From assembly GCA_002688015.1 (NCBI GenBank), contig NZBT01000012.1, positions 1 through 50,771 on the forward strand: a stretch of DNA of 50,771 nt, written 5' to 3'. This document shows positions 36,466 to 45,958 of the stretch, one piece after another. Source of the stretch: Candidatus Pacearchaeota archaeon (GTDB taxonomy: Archaea > Nanobdellota > Nanobdellia > Pacearchaeales > GW2011-AR1). Positions within the stretch are counted from its first letter, which is position 1, and each line of letters opens with the position of its first letter. The notes below the pieces were generated by a model. The model was not told where the DNA came from. It did not search any database and worked only from the letters and a program-made list of their open reading frames with translations. Both the position numbers and the translations under genes were made by a program.

Positions 36466-37293
36466 ATGAAACTATTTATAGATAGTGCGAAGATAGAAGA
36501 AATAAAAGAGGCTGAGAAGCTGGGTGTGTTAGATGGAATTACTACAAATCCTAGTTTGATTAAGAAGGCTGCTGTTGGGAAGGGGAAGATAGATATGGAG
36601 AAATATATTATTTCTATATTCAATGCAGTTGGGAAGAAGATTCCAGTTAGTTTAGAGGTTGTTGCTTCTGATTTCAATGAAATGGTTCGAGAGGGGAAAG
36701 TTTTACATAAGAAATTTAGGAAACATGGGAACGTTTATGTGAAAATTCCAGTTAATCCTTGTTTGGAGGACAAGTGTTCAACGGCAAGTGATGGGATTAG
36801 AGCAATAAAACTTTTGTCTTCTAAGGGGATAAAGATAAATTGTACATTGATATTTACACCGGAGCAGGCTTTGTTAGCTGCTAAGGCAGGAGCTAATATT
36901 GTGAGCCCCTTTGCAGGAAGAGAAGATGATTATATTAGGGAGATGAGTAGGATAAAGTTCGAGAAGGAAGATTATTATCCTTCTAGGGGAAAGAAGAAGT
37001 TAGGGAAGATTCTTTCTGATGATGGAATTGTTTCAGGAATTGATTTAGTTGCAGAAATTAAGATGATATTTAGGAAGCAAGGAATTAAGGCTGAGGTGTT
37101 GGCTGCTTCAATTAGGAATAAGAGACAGTTTAGAGAAGCTGCTTTGGCTGGGGCAGATATTGCTACTGTTCCCTTTTCTGTTATTAAGACATTATTGGAA
37201 CATAACAAGACAAGTGAAGGAATGAGGAAATTTGTTAAAGATATTGTTCCTGAATATAAAAGTATGTTAAACAAAGGGAGAAAGGGAAAATGA
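36466..37293 (+). CDS. tal: transaldolase
   Basis: MKLFIDSAKIEEIKEAEKLGVLDGITTNPSLIKKA; VSPFAGREDDY. Confidence 0.9.
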   Translation: MKLFIDSAKIEEIKEAEKLGVLDGITTNPSLIKKAAVGKGKIDMEKYIISIFNAVGKKIPVSLEVVASDFNEMVREGKVLHKKFRKHGNVYVKIPVNPCLEDKCSTASDGIRAIKLLSSKGIKINCTLIFTPEQALLAAKAGANIVSPFAGREDDYIREMSRIKFEKEDYYPSRGKKKLGKILSDDGIVSGIDLVAEIKMIFRKQGIKAEVLAASIRNKRQFREAALAGADIATVPFSVIKTLLEHNKTSEGMRKFVKDIVPEYKSMLNKGRKGK

Positions 37294-37778
37294 CGAAAAC
37301 ATTTGAGAGTACGATAAAAGAATTTGAGAAGAATGGGAAAAGAGGGATTAGAACACTCAGAGATATGAAAGGGTATTTTTCAGATAAGAAGGAAGAAGAA
37401 AGGATTTTGAAGAGTGGGAAGAATCCGATTATATATGAGACTTTTGTTGAAGAGAAAAGCCCAATAAATTTAGGATTGACTATTATGCGGGCAGGGAAGG
37501 TTGGAAAAGAGTTTTATTTTACTAAAGGGCACATACATCGGACAGGGAAACCAGAGTTTTATATCTTGATGGAAGGAAAGGGGAAATTGTTGTTGCAGAA
37601 GGCTGGAAAGACAAGAGTAATTGAATTGAAGAAAGGAGAGTTGACTCTTATTGGAAAAGGAGAGGCTCATAGAATTGCTAATACGGGAAAGAAAAAGTTG
37701 AAAGTTTTGACAGTTTACCATGATAATTCAAAGCCTGATTATTCTATTAAGTTTAAGAAGAGGTTTTTTAGGAAATGA
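37290..37778 (+). CDS. pgiA: cupin-type glucose-6-phosphate isomerase
   Basis: FTKGHIHRTGKPEFYILMEGKGKLLLQ...GEAHRIANTGKKKLKVLTVYHDNSKPDYS. Confidence 0.85.
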   Translation: MTKTFESTIKEFEKNGKRGIRTLRDMKGYFSDKKEEERILKSGKNPIIYETFVEEKSPINLGLTIMRAGKVGKEFYFTKGHIHRTGKPEFYILMEGKGKLLLQKAGKTRVIELKKGELTLIGKGEAHRIANTGKKKLKVLTVYHDNSKPDYSIKFKKRFFRK

Positions 37779-38449
37779 TGAAATATCTTTCTGTTAAGGA
37801 GATGGGAAAGGTTGATAAGGTTGCTGTAAAGAAATTTAAAATAAGAATAGAACAGATGATGGAGTTGGCTGGAAAAAGTTTAGCTGACTTTGTTTATTGC
37901 AAATTAAAACCAAAGAAAGTTTTGATTTTGTATGGGAAAGGAAATAATGGGGCAGGAGGATTAGTTGCTGCAAAGCATTTGATTAATAGGGGAGTAAAGG
38001 TTAGTATTGTGAAGGCTTCTAGAAGAGGAAATGGAATTGTTAGAGCTAGACTGAAGACACTTAGAAGGATTGGAGTTTTAGAAAAAAATAATGTTGAAAA
38101 GACAGATGTGATAATTGATGCCCTTTTAGGATATGGTATGAAAGGAAAAGCTACTGGGAGATATGCAGAGTTGATTGATCAGGCGAATTCTATGAAGTCA
38201 AAGGGAACAAAAATTGTTTCTCTGGATTTACCTTCAGGGGTTGATCCAGATACTGGAGAAAGTTCGGGGAATTTTATTAGGGCAGATTCTACTTTGACAT
38301 TGGCTTTGCCGAAGTTAGGAATGAAAGATTCGAAGAGAGGTATTGGAAGTTTGTATTTGGTTGATATTGGGATTCCGAAACAAGTGTATGATTATCTTGA
38401 AATTAAATATGAAGACCTTTTTGAGAAGGAGAGCGTTGTTAGAATATAG
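37775..38449 (+). CDS. nnrE: NAD(P)H-hydrate epimerase (YjeF N-terminal domain)
   Basis: QMMELAGKSLADFV, YGKGNNGAGGLVAAKHL, DLPSGVDPDTGE. Confidence 0.88.
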   Translation: MMKYLSVKEMGKVDKVAVKKFKIRIEQMMELAGKSLADFVYCKLKPKKVLILYGKGNNGAGGLVAAKHLINRGVKVSIVKASRRGNGIVRARLKTLRRIGVLEKNNVEKTDVIIDALLGYGMKGKATGRYAELIDQANSMKSKGTKIVSLDLPSGVDPDTGESSGNFIRADSTLTLALPKLGMKDSKRGIGSLYLVDIGIPKQVYDYLEIKYEDLFEKESVVRI

Positions 38450-38450
38450 T

Positions 38451-39203
38451 ATGAAAATCAAATTAGGAAAGATAATGAAGAAAGGCAAAGCAATGTATTT
38501 AGCTTATGATCAGGGCTTGGAGCATGGGCCATCTAGTGATTTTAACGATAAGAATGTTGATCCTTTGTATATTTTAGATATTGCGAAGAAAGGGAGATTT
38601 AATGGAGTTGTTTTTCAGAAAGGAATTGCTGAGAAATATAATAAGGAGATTAGGAGATCAAAGGTTCCACTTATATTAAAATTAAATGGGAAGACAAGAT
38701 TGTATAAGGGGGAACCTAAGAGTGCTTTGCTTTGCAGTGTGAAAGAGGCTATTAAATTGGGAGCTTCAGCAGTTGGATTTACAATTTATCTTGGAAGCAA
38801 GTATGAAGAAGAAATGCTTGAAGAATTTGCTAAAATTGAGAGGGAATCTCATAAAGCGGGATTGCCAGTAATAGCTTGGATTTATCCTAGAGGGAAGAGC
38901 GTTCGAAATCCAGACAGCAGGGAGAATTTAGCTTACGCTGCTCGTACAGGGCTTGAAATAGGGGCTGATATTGTTAAAGTAAAATGGATTGGAAATCTTT
39001 CAGACCTGAAATGGGCGGTTAAGTCTGCGGGGAGAACGAAATTGGTTGTTGCTGGAGGAAAAGCAAAAGGAGAGAAAGAATTTCTTAATATGGTGAGAGA
39101 TGTTAAGAAATCAGGAGCTGCTGGGCTAGCAATTGGAAGAAATGTCTGGCAGAATAAGAATCCTTTGGCTTTAAGTAGGAAAATTAGTAAAATTTTGTTC
39201 TAG
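38451..39203 (+). CDS. fba: archaeal class I fructose-bisphosphate aldolase (DhnA-type)
   Basis: MYLAYDQGLEHGPSSDF...WIYPRGKSV...ADIVKVKW...VVAGGKAKGEKEFLNMV. Confidence 0.9.
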   Translation: MKIKLGKIMKKGKAMYLAYDQGLEHGPSSDFNDKNVDPLYILDIAKKGRFNGVVFQKGIAEKYNKEIRRSKVPLILKLNGKTRLYKGEPKSALLCSVKEAIKLGASAVGFTIYLGSKYEEEMLEEFAKIERESHKAGLPVIAWIYPRGKSVRNPDSRENLAYAARTGLEIGADIVKVKWIGNLSDLKWAVKSAGRTKLVVAGGKAKGEKEFLNMVRDVKKSGAAGLAIGRNVWQNKNPLALSRKISKILF

Positions 39204-39259
39204 AATGGATATATAAATCTATTGACAATTATTAGTAATCTTGGAGTGATAAGTTAGCT

Positions 39260-39268
39260 TTAAATATA
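39260..39268 (+). promoter_or_regulatory. TATA element TTTAAATAT upstream of hairpin RNA candidate
   Basis: About 26 nt before the hairpin at 39286. Confidence 0.5.
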
Positions 39269-39285
39269 GTAATAATGTGGTTTGT

Positions 39286-39328
39286 GTGAGGTTGATGGAC
39301 TTCGGTTTATTGGCCTCACTTTTATTTT
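39286..39328 (+). ncRNA. candidate small structured RNA / leader hairpin
   Basis: GTGAGGTTGATGGAC-TTCG-GTTTATTGGCCTCAC: all 15 positions pair (5 G-U), followed by TTTTATTTT. Confidence 0.5.
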
Positions 39329-39406
39329 CGGCAACTTATTGTTTCAAAGGTTTTGATAAGGTTTATAATATGTGTTTGCTTTGTCTTATTTGTTTAAGGA
39401 GAGAGG

Positions 39407-40051
39407 ATGATAATTATTAATTTTAAAAATTATAAACATGGCAAAGAAGCTTTAGAATTAGCTAAGAAAATTGAGAAGAACTTAGGAAAGGTTGTTATTG
39501 CTGTTTCTTCTGTTAATCTTGCGGAGATTTCAGATAAGACGGGGCTTGCAGTTTATGCCCAACATGTTGTTCCTGTTGAATCTGATAGACACACAGGATT
39601 TGTTACAGTGGAATCTATTAAGAAAGTAGGAGCTAAGGGAACTATAATAAATCATTCAGAGCATCAAGTGCCTTTACATTATATTTCAGAAACGATTAAT
39701 GTATGTAAGAAGGAAGGTTTAGGAACGATCGTTTGTGCTTCTTCTCTTAAGGAAACGAAGAAAATTTTGAAATTGAAGGAAAAACCTTTGGCAATTGCTT
39801 TTGAGTCTTCTGAACTAATTGGAACTGGAAAAAGTATTACTCAATATAAGACAAAAGAACTTGTCGATTTTATAAATATATTGAAAGGAACGAAGGTTTT
39901 GGCTGTTTGCGGAGCAGGAATTTCTAGTGTTGATGATATTAAAGCAGCTTATAATTTAGGATGTGAAGGAGTTTTTATTTCTAGTGCAATAGCAAACAAT
40001 AAAAATGTAGATGAACTGCTTAAGGATATAAAAGGGGAAATAAGAAAATGA
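39407..40051 (+). CDS. tpiA: archaeal triosephosphate isomerase
   Basis: MIIINFKNY, INHSEH, AFESSELIGTGKSITQ, VCGAGISS. Confidence 0.92.
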   Translation: MIIINFKNYKHGKEALELAKKIEKNLGKVVIAVSSVNLAEISDKTGLAVYAQHVVPVESDRHTGFVTVESIKKVGAKGTIINHSEHQVPLHYISETINVCKKEGLGTIVCASSLKETKKILKLKEKPLAIAFESSELIGTGKSITQYKTKELVDFINILKGTKVLAVCGAGISSVDDIKAAYNLGCEGVFISSAIANNKNVDELLKDIKGEIRK

Positions 40052-40698
40052 AGACAAAGAAAAAAGGTATTGGGAAATTGGATCCTAAGCATTTTAGAGT
40101 TGCTATCTTTGGATCTGCGAGAATAAAGAAGAAAGATAGAATTTACAAGCAGATATACAGTCTTGCTGGGGAGCTTGGCAAGAGAGAGATAGATGTTGTT
40201 ACGGGAGGAGGGACTGGGCTCATGGAAGCTGCTAATGCTGGGCATAAGGTTGGAAGTAGGGGGAATAAAGCACATAGTATTGGATTGGGAATAAAACTTC
40301 CTATGGAACAAGGATTTAACAAAAGTTTAGATAAAATGGAAACTTTTTCAAGATTTACTAATCGTTTAGACAGGTTCATGTTGTTGAGTAATGCTGTTAT
40401 TGTTTCTCCTGGAGGGGTTGGAACTTTATTGGAATTCTTTTATACATGGCAATTAATACAAGTGGAACATGTTTGCAATATTCCAGTTATTTTATTAGGG
40501 AATGAGTGGCCTGGGCTAATAGAATGGATTGAGCGGGGTCCGTTAAAGGCAAAATATTTGGATAAGTCTGATATGCATCATCTGTTTTTGGCTAAGAATA
40601 ACAGTGATGTTTTAAAAATTATTGATAAAGCTCATAGCGAGTTTAAAGAAGGAAAGAAAGATTTTTGTGTTAATTTTAAGAAATATAGGATAGATTGA
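40048..40698 (+). CDS. LOG-family (TIGR00730-like) Rossmann protein
   Basis: VVTGGGTGLMEAANAGH, SPGGVGTLLEFFYTWQLIQ. Confidence 0.9.
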   Translation: MKTKKKGIGKLDPKHFRVAIFGSARIKKKDRIYKQIYSLAGELGKREIDVVTGGGTGLMEAANAGHKVGSRGNKAHSIGLGIKLPMEQGFNKSLDKMETFSRFTNRLDRFMLLSNAVIVSPGGVGTLLEFFYTWQLIQVEHVCNIPVILLGNEWPGLIEWIERGPLKAKYLDKSDMHHLFLAKNNSDVLKIIDKAHSEFKEGKKDFCVNFKKYRID

Positions 40699-40701
40699 AT
40701 T

Positions 40702-41001
40702 TTATTCGTGTTGATAAACGATTTCTTCTAATAAATCACAGAACTTGTTTCCTAAGGATTGCCTTGCTTCGTTTTCGATTGTTATATCTAGAGGAACATG
40801 TTTCCTATTTTCTGCTAATTTTTGGATTATCCCAATGATTAAGTCGTTTTGTGATACTTGAGTAGATCCAAATGTCTTATTGGAAGGATATTCTTTTGCA
40901 GTAATGGTATAATCAGTATTATTTTTTCTTAGAGTTATTTCCATTCTTTCTGTTGTTCTATCAAGGGGATAGGTTCTTAAGTCTCGATTTTGTGATGCCA
41001 T
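40702..41001 (-). CDS. hypothetical protein
   Basis: 99-aa ORF with its own upstream AT-rich promoter region. Confidence 0.6.
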   Translation of the reverse strand: MASQNRDLRTYPLDRTTERMEITLRKNNTDYTITAKEYPSNKTFGSTQVSQNDLIIGIIQKLAENRKHVPLDITIENEARQSLGNKFCDLLEEIVYQHE

Positions 41002-41107
41002 GTGGAATTTATTAATGGAAGGTTTATATCTTTTTATATCATTGTGTTATTAGTAAGGTATAAATATGTTCTTTGGTATTTCTATATGTTACCTTAAAAT
41101 AAGAGAG

Positions 41108-42004
41108 ATGAAAATTGGATTTATTGGCTTAGGCAAGATGGGGGAGAATATGGTTTTGAACTTAGCTAGCAAAGGGCATAAGTTAGTTGTTTCTAATAGG
41201 AGCCCAGAGCCGATTAAGAAGTTAAGTAAGAAGAATGTTACTGCAGTTTACGAGTTGAAAGACATGTGTTCTAAGTTAGGAGGGAATAAGATAATTTTTA
41301 TTATGGTGCCAGAAGGAAAGCCAGTTGATTCTGTCCTTTCAGTGTTGAAGTCTGATTTAAGTAAGGGAGATATTGTTGTAGATGGGGGAAATTCATATTA
41401 TGAAGATTCTATTAGGAGATATGGTGAGCTAAGAAAACTCGGAGTTTCATTTATGGACCTTGGTGTCTCCGGAGGTTTAGAAGGAGCAAGACACGGAGCT
41501 AGTTTAATGATTGGAGGGGATAAGAGCGCATTTAAAAAAGTTGAGCCAATTTTTAGAGACTTGGCAGAAAAAGATGGTTATGCTTATTTAGGAAAGAGTG
41601 GGGCAGGACATTTTGTTAAGATAATTCATAATGGGATTGAATACGGGATTTTAGAAGCTTATGCGGAAGGTTTTGAAGTTTTAGATAAAAGTAATTATGA
41701 TTTAGATTATGAGGCGGTTAGTAGGGTTTGGAAGAACGGTTCAGTCATTAGATCTTGGCTTATTGAGCTTGCAGAGAAAGCATTTAAGAAAACTGATCGT
41801 TTGCGTAAGGTACCTGGAGTTGTTGGAGGAGGAAAAACAGGAATGTGGGCTGCTAAGATTGCGAAAAAAGAAGGGGTTGAGTTTGTTACATTAAAGCATG
41901 CTTTGTCTAGAAGGAGAGAAAGTAAAAAGAAACAGAGCTTTGGAACAAAGTTCATTGCAACTATGAGAAACATGTTTGGAGGGCATATGATTGAAAAGGG
42001 ATAA
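41108..42004 (+). CDS. gnd: 6-phosphogluconate dehydrogenase (decarboxylating), short type
   Basis: MKIGFIGLGKMGENMVLNLASKGH, DGGNSYYEDS, DLGVSGGLEGARHGASLMIGG, GHFVKIIHNGIEYG. Confidence 0.95.
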   Translation: MKIGFIGLGKMGENMVLNLASKGHKLVVSNRSPEPIKKLSKKNVTAVYELKDMCSKLGGNKIIFIMVPEGKPVDSVLSVLKSDLSKGDIVVDGGNSYYEDSIRRYGELRKLGVSFMDLGVSGGLEGARHGASLMIGGDKSAFKKVEPIFRDLAEKDGYAYLGKSGAGHFVKIIHNGIEYGILEAYAEGFEVLDKSNYDLDYEAVSRVWKNGSVIRSWLIELAEKAFKKTDRLRKVPGVVGGGKTGMWAAKIAKKEGVEFVTLKHALSRRRESKKKQSFGTKFIATMRNMFGGHMIEKG

Positions 42005-42005
42005 A

Positions 42006-42236
42006 ATGGTATTTGAATTTAATATTGAGTTTTGGGCTTTTACGTTTGATTCGTTAGGTAAGATTTTGATAGCTGCGACTGCTTTGATGGCTCACAGAAT
42101 TATTATGAAACATAGAGGAATAGATGATATTGTTTTGAAAGATATGAGATTAGAGTTTACAACTGGCATTGTGGGTATAATAATGATTGTTATTGGGTAT
42201 GCTTTACATCTGACTAGATTGGGGGGATTTAAATGA
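42006..42236 (+). CDS. small two-TM membrane protein
   Basis: ORF between gnd and rpiB; ATG 42006. Confidence 0.65.
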   Translation: MVFEFNIEFWAFTFDSLGKILIAATALMAHRIIMKHRGIDDIVLKDMRLEFTTGIVGIIMIVIGYALHLTRLGGFK

Positions 42237-42691
42237 AAATGAAAATTTATATTGGAGCAGATCATGCAGGCGTGAAATTGAAGGAGAAGATAGTTAGTTA
42301 TTTGAAAAAGCAGAAGATTGCTTTTGAGGATTTTGGGAGTTTTGATGGAAAAAGTAAGGATGATTATCCTGATTTTGCTGTGAAGGTTGGAGAGGGTGTT
42401 TCCAAACATAAGGGAGAGAGTCTTGGAATCTTGATTTGTGGCTCTGGAACGGGAATGGCAATAGCTGCGAATAAAGTTAAAGGGATAAGAGCAGCTACGG
42501 GATATGATGCCTATAGTGTTAAGAAGGGAAGGGAAGACAATGATGTCAATGTTCTTTGTTTGAGGGGAAGAGAAATGTCTGATTTGAAGAACCTAGGCTT
42601 ACTCAAATTGTTTCTGAAGACAGGATTTAGTAAGAAAAGTAGGCATTTGAGAAGAATACATAAGATTTCTAGATTTGAGGGAAGAAAATGA
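42233..42691 (+). CDS. rpiB: ribose-5-phosphate isomerase B
   Basis: IYIGADHAGVKLKEKI, ILICGSGTGMAIAANKVKGIRAA, REDNDVNVLCLRGR. Confidence 0.93.
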   Translation: MKMKIYIGADHAGVKLKEKIVSYLKKQKIAFEDFGSFDGKSKDDYPDFAVKVGEGVSKHKGESLGILICGSGTGMAIAANKVKGIRAATGYDAYSVKKGREDNDVNVLCLRGREMSDLKNLGLLKLFLKTGFSKKSRHLRRIHKISRFEGRK

Positions 42692-43332
42692 AGGTTGTTC
42701 CAACAGTTTTTGCTAAGAATAAGAAAGATTTTGATTCAAGATTTAAGAAGCTAATAAAGGTAAGTAAAGAGTTACAGATAGATTTTATGGATGGTAAATT
42801 TGTGAAGAGCAAGGGTGTTTCTTTAAAAGATATCCCTCGTTTGAGAGGGAAAGGGAAGTTTGAAGCTCATTTGATGGTTAAGAATCCTGGAGAATGGATT
42901 CAGGATTTAAAGAAAAAGGGATTTTCTAAAGTTTTAGTTCATTATGAAGCTGTTAAAGATATAGACAATTTGAGTAGAATTGTTTTTCTGATTAAGAGTG
43001 AGAAAATGAAATCTTGGCTTGTTTTTAATCCAGAAACCGATTTTAATAGAATTAAAGAAGTTTTGTCAAGAATGGATATAGATGGAATAATGTTTATGGG
43101 AGTCAAACCAGGAAAAGAAGGACAGAAGTTAGATCCTAATTTAATTAGAAAGGTGTCTAATGTGAGGAATTTTGATAGGAAGATAAAAATACAAGTGGAT
43201 GGAGGAATTAATGATAAGAATGTTGGGAATTTGGGGAAGGCAGGAGTTGATATAGTTAATGTCGGAAGTTTTGTGTCACAGGCAAAAGATCCGAAAAAGT
43301 CTTTTGAATTGTTAAAGAAGAAAGCTGCTTAA
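42688..43332 (+). CDS. rpe: ribulose-phosphate 3-epimerase
   Basis: QIDFMDGKFVKS, FEAHLMVKNPGEWI, IMFMGVKPGKEGQKLDP, IQVDGGINDKNV. Confidence 0.9.
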   Translation: MKVVPTVFAKNKKDFDSRFKKLIKVSKELQIDFMDGKFVKSKGVSLKDIPRLRGKGKFEAHLMVKNPGEWIQDLKKKGFSKVLVHYEAVKDIDNLSRIVFLIKSEKMKSWLVFNPETDFNRIKEVLSRMDIDGIMFMGVKPGKEGQKLDPNLIRKVSNVRNFDRKIKIQVDGGINDKNVGNLGKAGVDIVNVGSFVSQAKDPKKSFELLKKKAA

Positions 43333-44009
43333 CTTTGTATGTTTGTTAAAACATAAGATTCTTTGATTCTGTTAACGAGTTTCGCTGGAACATCCTTTAC
43401 TTTTAGCTTGGGATTTATAAACTTTTCATAAGCCTCTTTCTTTTTTTCTCCGAAGAATAGTAGAATTGAGAGCTTGGATTTTGTTAATAAGGAATATGAA
43501 GCAGAAATTCTATCTTTAGGAGGTTTGGAAGAATTTTTTACATCTATATAGTAGGGGGAAGAAGATTTTATTGAACGGTGTTTTGGAAATAATGAAGCAA
43601 CATGTCCATCTTCTCCTGCGGAAAGGAGAACGATATCAAATTTTCCTCCGTATTTCTTTAGCTCTTTAGTGTATTTAGATACAGGTTCTTGAAAGTTATA
43701 TGCATGAATGTTTTCTTTTTTTATCTTTCTTTTTTCTAAAAGTTCTTTTAGGAAAGAGGATCTTGCGAGTTTGAAGTTGCTTTCTGAATCGAATATTGCT
43801 ACTTTTCTGTCGTCAACGAGAAAGATATGAACTTTTTTCCAAGGAATTTTGGAGTCTAAGAATCTTTTGAATATTCCTGGGACTGAAGTTCCTCCAGGAA
43901 TGCCTAGGACAACATGCTCTTTTTCTTCTAAAAGTGCTTTTATTTTAGATTCAATTAAATGTGTTGCTCTTTTTTCCATTAAATCTTTATTTCCGAAAAT
44001 TAGTCTCAT
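43329..44009 (-). CDS. pgl: 6-phosphogluconolactonase
   Basis: LGIPGGTSVPGIFKRF, VHIFLVDDRKV, DIVLLSAGEDGHVASLFP. Confidence 0.88.
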   Translation of the reverse strand: MRLIFGNKDLMEKRATHLIESKIKALLEEKEHVVLGIPGGTSVPGIFKRFLDSKIPWKKVHIFLVDDRKVAIFDSESNFKLARSSFLKELLEKRKIKKENIHAYNFQEPVSKYTKELKKYGGKFDIVLLSAGEDGHVASLFPKHRSIKSSSPYYIDVKNSSKPPKDRISASYSLLTKSKLSILLFFGEKKKEAYEKFINPKLKVKDVPAKLVNRIKESYVLTNIQS

Positions 44010-44049
44010 CCTTTGATTTAGGAATTATGTATTATAAACTTAGCGGATT

Positions 44050-45867
44050 TTATTTTATCTCTCTTACTGCTAAAGAAATGTGTTGCCAGTTTATTTTATG
44101 TTTGTCAAGGAGTTGGGACATTGTTCCAGAATGTGGAATGCCAGAGACATAAAGATGTTTAATTTTTATTCCAGTGGAGACAAGAGATTCAGAAAGCATT
44201 TCTCCAATTCCTCCTGCTTTGAAATGATCTTCCGCTATTACAACTTTTTTCCCATGGGATTTGATGAAAGAGATTAGTTTTTTGGAGTTTAATGGTTTTA
44301 TAGAATAAAGATCTATGACTGAAGTATTGATTTTTTTACTTTTGAGAAGTTCATGAGCTCTTAGAGATTCGTGTACAGTTATTCCAGATCCTATTAAGAC
44401 AACTTTATCCTTAGAAGATTGTTTGATGACTTTGAAATCTCCTATTTTGAAAGATTCATTTGTTGAATGGATAATTGGTGTTTTTGGCCTTGAAGTTCTA
44501 ATATATGTTATCCCTGGATTGTTTGCTGCTGAGACAAGTAATTTCTCTGTTGAAACAGCGTCACAAGGATAGAGAACAGTTGAATTTGGAAGATCACGGA
44601 AGATTGATATATCTTCTAATCCCATTTGGCTGGAGCCATCAGGTCCTATGGAAACTCCGCTGTGGGAACCGCAGACAGTAAAGTTAGCTGAGGAGAGAGC
44701 AGCCATTCTTAGTTGATCATGGGCTCTTGACAGGAATGCAGAGAAAGTTGAGGCGAAGGGTTTGTATCCTTTCTTGGAAAGGCCAAGGGAAACGCCAATA
44801 AGGTCTTGTTCCGCAATATATGTTTCAATGAATTGTTGAGGTGTTTTCTTCTTTACAAGATCTGAATGTGTTGAGTTTGATACTTCAGCATCTATTGCTA
44901 ATATTCTGGAATCAGATTTTGCAAGGGCAGCGAGAGCTTGTCCGTAAGCTTCTCTTGTAGCAATCTCTTGATCACTTGGGAATTTAGGAGAGATATATTT
45001 AGATTTTTTTAATTTGGGAGATATCTTCTTTGGAGATTGAATTTTTATTTTTGGCATTTCATGATCTGGTATTTCAGAAAGAGCTTTTACCATTTGTTTT
45101 TCATCAAGGGTTTTTCCATGCCAGTTTTCTTTGTTTTTTAAGAAACTCACAGATTGCCCTTTGAATGTTTTTGCTATTATTATTGTGGGCTTTTTACTTT
45201 TTCTTGATTTCTTTAGAGCTGAAATTAAAGATGGAATTTTGTGTCCGTTTACAATTATTGTGTTCCAACCAAAAGATTTGAATCTGGAAGCATATGTTTT
45301 AACGTCATGAGCTAGCATTGTTTGCTTTGTTTGGCCTAATCTGTTTGCATCAAGAATTGCTATTAGATTTCCAAGATTGTAATGGCTTGCTAACTGTAAA
45401 GCTTCATAGATGGATCCTTCAGCCATTTCGCTGTCTCCTAATAATACATATGTTTTGTAGCTGCGTTTGGAAAGTTTTGCTGCTAGAGCCATTCCAAGAC
45501 CAACAGAAAGTCCTTGTCCTAAACTGCCTGTAGCTACTTTAATCCATGGAAGAGAACGCGGCATTGGATGTCCTTCTAAAGGAGAAGATAGGGAACGTAA
45601 GGTTAACAGATTATGTCTAATTGCTCCCGCGCGATATAGAGCTGAATAGAGGATTGGGGCTGCGTGCCCTTTTGATAGGATAAATTCATCATTGTTTTTA
45701 TTGCTTGGATTTGAAGAGTCAAATTTCATTTCGGAGAAGAAGAGAACGGACAGGATTTCAGCACAAGACATGCAAGAAGTTGGATGTCCAGAGCCAGCTG
45801 CACTTGTAGAAAGGATCGAGTCGCGCCTTAATATATCTGCAATTTGTTGGAGTTGTTTTATTTTCAT
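44050..45867 (-). CDS. tkt: transketolase, full-length
   Basis: SAAGSGHPTSCMSCAEIL, GSLGQGLSVGLGMALAAKL, LLGDSEMAEGSIYEALQLAS; C-terminal half with pyrimidine-binding domain. Confidence 0.95.
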   Translation of the reverse strand: MKIKQLQQIADILRRDSILSTSAAGSGHPTSCMSCAEILSVLFFSEMKFDSSNPSNKNNDEFILSKGHAAPILYSALYRAGAIRHNLLTLRSLSSPLEGHPMPRSLPWIKVATGSLGQGLSVGLGMALAAKLSKRSYKTYVLLGDSEMAEGSIYEALQLASHYNLGNLIAILDANRLGQTKQTMLAHDVKTYASRFKSFGWNTIIVNGHKIPSLISALKKSRKSKKPTIIIAKTFKGQSVSFLKNKENWHGKTLDEKQMVKALSEIPDHEMPKIKIQSPKKISPKLKKSKYISPKFPSDQEIATREAYGQALAALAKSDSRILAIDAEVSNSTHSDLVKKKTPQQFIETYIAEQDLIGVSLGLSKKGYKPFASTFSAFLSRAHDQLRMAALSSANFTVCGSHSGVSIGPDGSSQMGLEDISIFRDLPNSTVLYPCDAVSTEKLLVSAANNPGITYIRTSRPKTPIIHSTNESFKIGDFKVIKQSSKDKVVLIGSGITVHESLRAHELLKSKKINTSVIDLYSIKPLNSKKLISFIKSHGKKVVIAEDHFKAGGIGEMLSESLVSTGIKIKHLYVSGIPHSGTMSQLLDKHKINWQHISLAVREIK

Positions 45868-45958
45868 ACGGACCTCTTTTATTATGAAGATAATTAGAAT
45901 GGGATATATAAAAATGTGTTGTTAGTTAGGTTTAAATAGAGGTTTTCTTGAGAATTTC

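Noticed and set aside
44080-45925. Plus-strand ORFs across transketolase
   Set aside because: Antisense shadows of a clear tkt gene.
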